From: Dehalococcoidia bacterium
Lineage (GTDB): Bacteria; Chloroflexota; Dehalococcoidia; UBA2979
Direction of reading: 5' to 3'
Assembly: GCA_009379925.1 (NCBI GenBank)
Contig: WHSU01000002.1
Location: 124,001 to 188,000 of the forward strand
DNA: 64,000 bases
Part shown: in pieces, positions 60,621-64,000 of the stretch
How positions within the stretch are numbered: the first letter of the stretch is position 1
How the letters are laid out: every line of letters starts with the position of its first letter
Translations under genes and position numbers: made by a program
Notes under the pieces: model-generated
The model's database searches: none
Seen by the model: only the letters and a program-made list of their open reading frames with translations
What the model was told of the DNA's origin: nothing

Positions 60621-61520
60621 ATGCCGTCAAACCTGTCCACCCGTGTTGCACCAGCCGAACAGATGCCGGCGCTCGACCCTTACCTCGGCCTGGGGGAGTT
60701 GATCGCGGCGATCGACGACGTGCGGCCGCTGCCGGCAGTGGCGGCGCGCATCCTCGAACTGGCGGATGGCGACCGCTTCTCGGCACACGAGCTCGCGACG
60801 GCGGTCGCGAACGACCAGGCGCTGACGGCGCGGCTGCTGCGCCTGGCGAACTCCGCGTACTACGGGTACTCGCGACGCATTACGACCGTGCGCGACGCGG
60901 TGGTGCTCATCGGTTTCCGCGCCGTCCGCTCGGCCACGCTGGTCTCCTGTGTGATGTCGAACATGCCCGAGAGCGAACTGCTGGACGGCGAGGCCTTCTG
61001 GCACCACGCGCTCAGCGTGGGCACGCTGGCCGAGTTGCTGGCGCGCACCGAGGGCATCCACCAGGACCACGCGTTCACGGCCGGCGTCCTACACAACCTG
61101 GGCCTGCTGGCGCTCGACCAGCACCGTCCTGATCTGCTCCGTGAGTCGCTGGAGCTGGCGCGCGAGGCCGGGACCACGCGCCACGACGCCCAGCTGGAGC
61201 GGTTTGGCTGGACGGACGCGGAACTGGGCGGCGCGCTCGCGCTGCACTGGAGCTTCCCGCCGCCCCTGGTAGCGGCGATCCGCGACCATGCCGTGCCGAT
61301 CGCGGTGATCTCCGACGCGCACAGTCTGACCGCCTTCGTGCTCCGCGCCCGCATCTTCGCGCGCTCCTTCGGCGAGTCGGACGGCATCGAGCCCATGACA
61401 CGCGAGGAACCGCCGGCCGAGTGGGCCGAGCGCCCGCTGGCGACCGCCCTGCAACAGGCGGGCGGCGTCGATGGCGTGCGCGAGCGCGCAGCCGCGTTCT
61501 TCGCCGCCGCTGGCCGCTAG
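60621..61520 (+). CDS. HDOD-domain protein
   Basis: 299 residues. The HDOD helices are clear: DVRPLPAVAARILELADGD, then AVANDQALTARLLRLANSAY and HHALSVGTLAELLA, with HNLGLLALDQH near the middle. HDOD proteins are signalling scaffolds related to HD hydrolases but mostly without enzyme activity. Start ATG 60621 chosen for its -10 spacing; GTG 60585, right after sodX, would add 12 residues. The link to superoxide is only by position. Confidence 0.82.
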   Translation: MPSNLSTRVAPAEQMPALDPYLGLGELIAAIDDVRPLPAVAARILELADGDRFSAHELATAVANDQALTARLLRLANSAYYGYSRRITTVRDAVVLIGFRAVRSATLVSCVMSNMPESELLDGEAFWHHALSVGTLAELLARTEGIHQDHAFTAGVLHNLGLLALDQHRPDLLRESLELAREAGTTRHDAQLERFGWTDAELGGALALHWSFPPPLVAAIRDHAVPIAVISDAHSLTAFVLRARIFARSFGESDGIEPMTREEPPAEWAERPLATALQQAGGVDGVRERAAAFFAAAGR

Positions 61521-61627
61521 CCCGCACCAGCGCCTTTCGACCCCTCGCAACTGGAGCGTGTTCTTCCCGCGTGGGAGCGAGCTTCCGCATCTTCCGCTAC
61601 CGTCGCAGTGCAGACTGCGGAGGGCCT

Positions 61628-62077
61628 GTGGACGTCAACGAGGAGGCACCGGTGGTGGCGTCGAGCCACCTGGAGATCGCTGCCGCGCCCGCCAGCGTCT
61701 GGCGGACCATCACCGACATCGGCCGCTGGCCGGACTGGAACCCGGATGTGCGCGCCGCCTCCATGGAGGGGTCATTGGCGCCGGGTACGGCGTTTCGCTG
61801 GAAGGCAGGGCCGGGCACCATCACCTCGGTGTTGCGCCACGTCGAGGAGCCGCGCGAGGTGGGGTGGACGGGCCGCACGTACGGCATCCGCGCGGTCCAC
61901 GTCTACCGGCTGGAACCGTCCGGCGAGGGCACCCACGTGACCTCCGAGGAGTCGTGGGAGGGTGTGCTGGCGCGGCTGCTCCCGGGCATGATGCGCAAGA
62001 GCCTGCAGGAGGCGATCGACTCCGGCCTCCGGCACCTCAAGCGGGAGGCGGAACGCCCGCGACCGCCGCTGGCGTGA
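61628..62077 (+). CDS. SRPBCC-family (polyketide cyclase/dehydrase-like) protein
   Basis: 149 residues from GTG behind GGAGG. A START-like helix-grip fold: SSHLEIAAAPASVWRTITDI and GRWPDWNPDV, ending in a long C-terminal helix (KSLQEAIDSGLRHLKREAE). These bind hydrophobic ligands. Function unknown. Stands alone after HDOD. Confidence 0.8.
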   Translation: MDVNEEAPVVASSHLEIAAAPASVWRTITDIGRWPDWNPDVRAASMEGSLAPGTAFRWKAGPGTITSVLRHVEEPREVGWTGRTYGIRAVHVYRLEPSGEGTHVTSEESWEGVLARLLPGMMRKSLQEAIDSGLRHLKREAERPRPPLA

Positions 62078-62135
62078 CGCTTCGAGGGGTGACTCGCGGG
62101 TCTCGCTGCGGCATCATGCCCGGTCGGAGCATTCG

Positions 62136-62939
62136 ATGGCAGACACCACACCGAGTCCAGCGAGTCCGCTGCGCGAGACGTTCGACGCGGTAGCGGAGCT
62201 GTATGACCGCGCGCGCCCGGGCTACCCAGCCGCGCTGTTCGACGACCTCATCGCACTCGCCGGGTTGCCAGATGACGCGCGCCTCCTGGAGATCGGCTGC
62301 GGCACCGGGCAGGCGACGCTGCCACTGGCGCATCGCGGTTTCACCATCGATGCCGTCGAGCTGGGCGCCGGGCTGGCGAGGGTAGCGCGCCGCACCCTCG
62401 CGCCGTTCCCGCGCGTCACCGTGTACCACGCGGACTTCGAGGCGTGGACACCGCCAGATGAGCCCTACGACCTCGTGCTCGCGGCCACCTCGTGGCACTG
62501 GTTGGACGTCGAGGCGCGGGAGGCGAAGGCGGCCCGGGTGCTCCGCGCAGGCGGCAGCGTGGCCCTCGTGCAGACAGAGCACATCGCGGGCGGGACCACG
62601 GACTTCTTCCACGCGGTACAGGCGCCCTGCTACGCCGTCTTCATGGGCGACGACCCTGGTCTCCGGCTCACCGCAAGCTCGGACTTCCCGGTCAATGACG
62701 GTGGCCTCAGCACCTCACCCCATTTCGAGGCGCCGGCGACCCGCTCATATGAGTGGGAGCAGTCCTACACGTCGGCCACCTACATCGATGTACTGAACAC
62801 CTACTCGGGCCACATCGACCTCCCGCCGGACAGGCGAGCCGCACTACTCGAGTGCATCCGCCGCACGATCGACGAGCAATTCGGCGGCGAGATCCGGAAG
62901 CGGTACCGCAACGACCTCGTGGTGGCGCAGAAGGCCTGA
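62136..62939 (+). CDS. Class I SAM-dependent methyltransferase
   Basis: 267 residues. Motif I is LLEIGCGTGQATLPLA near 51, then an acidic residue after beta2 (DAVELGAGLA) and DLVLAATSWHWLD, with VLRAGGSVALVQTEH as motif III. Closest to small-molecule methyltransferases of the Methyltransf_25/11 type. The ATG follows GGAG. Substrate unknown. Confidence 0.87.
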   Translation: MADTTPSPASPLRETFDAVAELYDRARPGYPAALFDDLIALAGLPDDARLLEIGCGTGQATLPLAHRGFTIDAVELGAGLARVARRTLAPFPRVTVYHADFEAWTPPDEPYDLVLAATSWHWLDVEAREAKAARVLRAGGSVALVQTEHIAGGTTDFFHAVQAPCYAVFMGDDPGLRLTASSDFPVNDGGLSTSPHFEAPATRSYEWEQSYTSATYIDVLNTYSGHIDLPPDRRAALLECIRRTIDEQFGGEIRKRYRNDLVVAQKA

Positions 62940-62946
62940 GCGCCGG

Positions 62947-63417
62947 TCACAGCTTCCACGATCGCTGCCAGCTTACTGGCGTCTCGAACCCGCCGAGCTG
63001 CGCGTACACGCTCCACTGTCCGTGGTGGATGGCCTCGTGCTGGGCATACTCCCAGGTGAACATCGGGAGCGTGTACATCGTGCCGCCGCCCCAGTCCATC
63101 TCCACGTCTGGGTCGATGGAGTCCAGGATGCGCAGCAGGCGCGCCTGCTGGTCCTCAAGGGCCGCCAGCAGCGACTCACGCGTCAACGGGCCGTCGTAGC
63201 GTTCGCGCGGTCTGCCCCAGTCCACACGCTTGTCGACGAGCGCATCGTTGTACACGCAGCGGATTCGGACCACGTGGCGGACCTGTCGCGCGATCGACCC
63301 GAACTTGCCACCCACGTCCGGCGTGTAGTCCCACCTGTCCTCCGGCACCGCCTCGACGAAGTCCACGGTCAGACGGTGCAGGAACGCGGCGCAGCGTCGG
63401 AAGTCAGCTAGCAGCAT
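62947..63417 (-). CDS. DinB-family protein
   Basis: 156 residues from the ATG at 63417. Four-helix bundle with FGSIARQVRHVVRIRCVYND (metal His) and a late EYAQHEAIHHGQWSVYAQL (two His), the three-His pattern of metal-binding DinB proteins. Third family member in the window. The reaction is not known. Confidence 0.82.
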   Translation of the reverse strand: MLLADFRRCAAFLHRLTVDFVEAVPEDRWDYTPDVGGKFGSIARQVRHVVRIRCVYNDALVDKRVDWGRPRERYDGPLTRESLLAALEDQQARLLRILDSIDPDVEMDWGGGTMYTLPMFTWEYAQHEAIHHGQWSVYAQLGGFETPVSWQRSWKL

Positions 63418-63507
63418 CGGCGTAGCCCAACATGTCGCACTCCCTCCACGCGTAGGTGGCAAGCCTACACCGGGGCACCTCATTCGATGGCTGTCCGGTC
63501 GCTCTCA

Positions 63508-64000
63508 CTACCCCATCCTGGAGAGCAGCCGCTCGAGGGCGTCCGCTATCTCCGCCGGCTGCGTCAGCATCCCGAGGTGATGCGACTCCAGGCGCTCGAC
63601 GGGCCAGCCGCGCTGCTCCGCCGCCGCGGCGTCGGCGGCGTACTCCCCGCTGAGTTGCAGGTAGCCGCAGGGTGCGTCCGCCCAGCCCTCGATGTCGGCG
63701 CGTTGCTCCTCGAACATGGCGAGAGGGACGCGAGGCAGTTCGTCGCAGAACTGCTGGCGGAGGGTGGGGTCCGGCAACAGGCGCAGGATGACCTCCGGCG
63801 GCCACCAGTCAGACCACCTCGGCAGGCGGCCGTCGGGGCCTGTGAGGTCGCGCAACATGCGCGCCATCTCGGGTGGGGCCGTGTCGAACCAGCTGCCGGG
63901 CGCGGGCAACGGAGCATCGACGAAGAGGTAGCCGGCCACCGGTGACCCGCGTGCCGCGATGGCGGCCCCGCACGCGGGGAGCAGCGGCCCGGCGGCGCTG
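63508..64000 (-). CDS. Alpha/beta hydrolase, truncated by window edge
   Basis: The frame is open to the right edge. About 163 residues are visible. The nucleophile Ser would be in the (x-S)AAGPLLP elbow right at the edge, followed by GYLFVDAPLP (strand 6) and the catalytic His in SHHLGMLTQP, with a cap segment between. It matches esterase- or lactonase-like hydrolases. A GTG at 63939 is not the true start. Confidence 0.75.
   Translation of the reverse strand, partial: SAAGPLLPACGAAIAARGSPVAGYLFVDAPLPAPGSWFDTAPPEMARMLRDLTGPDGRLPRWSDWWPPEVILRLLPDPTLRQQFCDELPRVPLAMFEEQRADIEGWADAPCGYLQLSGEYAADAAAAEQRGWPVERLESHHLGMLTQPAEIADALERLLSRMG

Overview
The window is a gene-dense, high-GC bacterial chromosome segment with heavy use of GTG, TTG and even CTG starts. 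No rRNA, tRNA, CRISPR array, phage or transposase gene was recognised. The gene set fits a high-GC Chloroflexota (Dehalococcoidia-like) bacterium best: an aerobic glycolate oxidase, SUF Fe-S assembly with SufR regulators, nickel superoxide dismutase, methylmalonyl-CoA mutase and many leaderless promoters. An actinobacterium cannot be excluded from sequence inspection alone.

Layout. 1-5 kb: the end of an MFS exporter, a cupredoxin, a mechanosensitive-channel-like protein, a methyltransferase, a CTG-started histone-like peptide, a 54-residue protein and a CysQ-like phosphatase. 5-13 kb: an SDR, then the glcD-glcE-glcF glycolate oxidase operon with a kinase-like gene, and a convergent peptide-type solute-binding lipoprotein. 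13-20.5 kb: a membrane-anchored, ligand-less Rieske-like protein faces a complete SUF operon (sufR-sufC-sufB-sufD-Rieske ferredoxin-sufS-sufU-sufT, all minus strand). 20.7-24.6 kb: acyl-CoA genes (MaoC hydratase, methylmalonyl-CoA mutase large subunit, FabG/PhaB-type reductase). 24.6-32.3 kb: GNAT, thioredoxin-fold YyaL protein, DinB, Nudix, ECF sigma/anti-sigma pair, AI-2E-type permease. 32.3-36 kb: a Fur-family regulator and a Zn/Mn ABC transporter with an operator over its promoter, ending in a thioesterase. 36-37.6 kb: a membrane-anchored LuxR-type regulator split by a frameshift. 37.8-49 kb: GltD-like oxidoreductase, peroxiredoxin, HxlR regulator, paired MaoC proteins, thioesterase, two MFS transporters, alanine dehydrogenase, formyltransferase, epimerase, AlkA-type glycosylase and VanY-type peptidase. 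49-51 kb: a two-component system. 51-56 kb: P-loop kinase, DinB, homocysteine methyltransferase/MTHFR fusion, PspC, EVE, ErpA-like Fe-S carrier. 56-61.5 kb: a second SufR-like regulator divergent from a NifS-type cysteine desulfurase, a lone nuoB, sodN-sodX and an HDOD protein. 61.5-64 kb: SRPBCC, methyltransferase, DinB and a truncated alpha/beta hydrolase.

How it works together. Iron-sulfur biology is the strongest theme: two cysteine desulfurases, two Fe-S-sensing regulators, SUF scaffold and carriers, and client proteins (Rieske ferredoxin, GlcF, GltD, NuoB). Oxidative-stress proteins (Ni-SOD, peroxiredoxin) accompany it. No gap between genes exceeds about 300 bases; longer gaps hold promoters, hairpins or copies of an interspersed palindromic repeat. 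Start codons were chosen by Shine-Dalgarno motifs or by a -10 box 6-9 bases upstream (leaderless pattern), and are uncertain where said.
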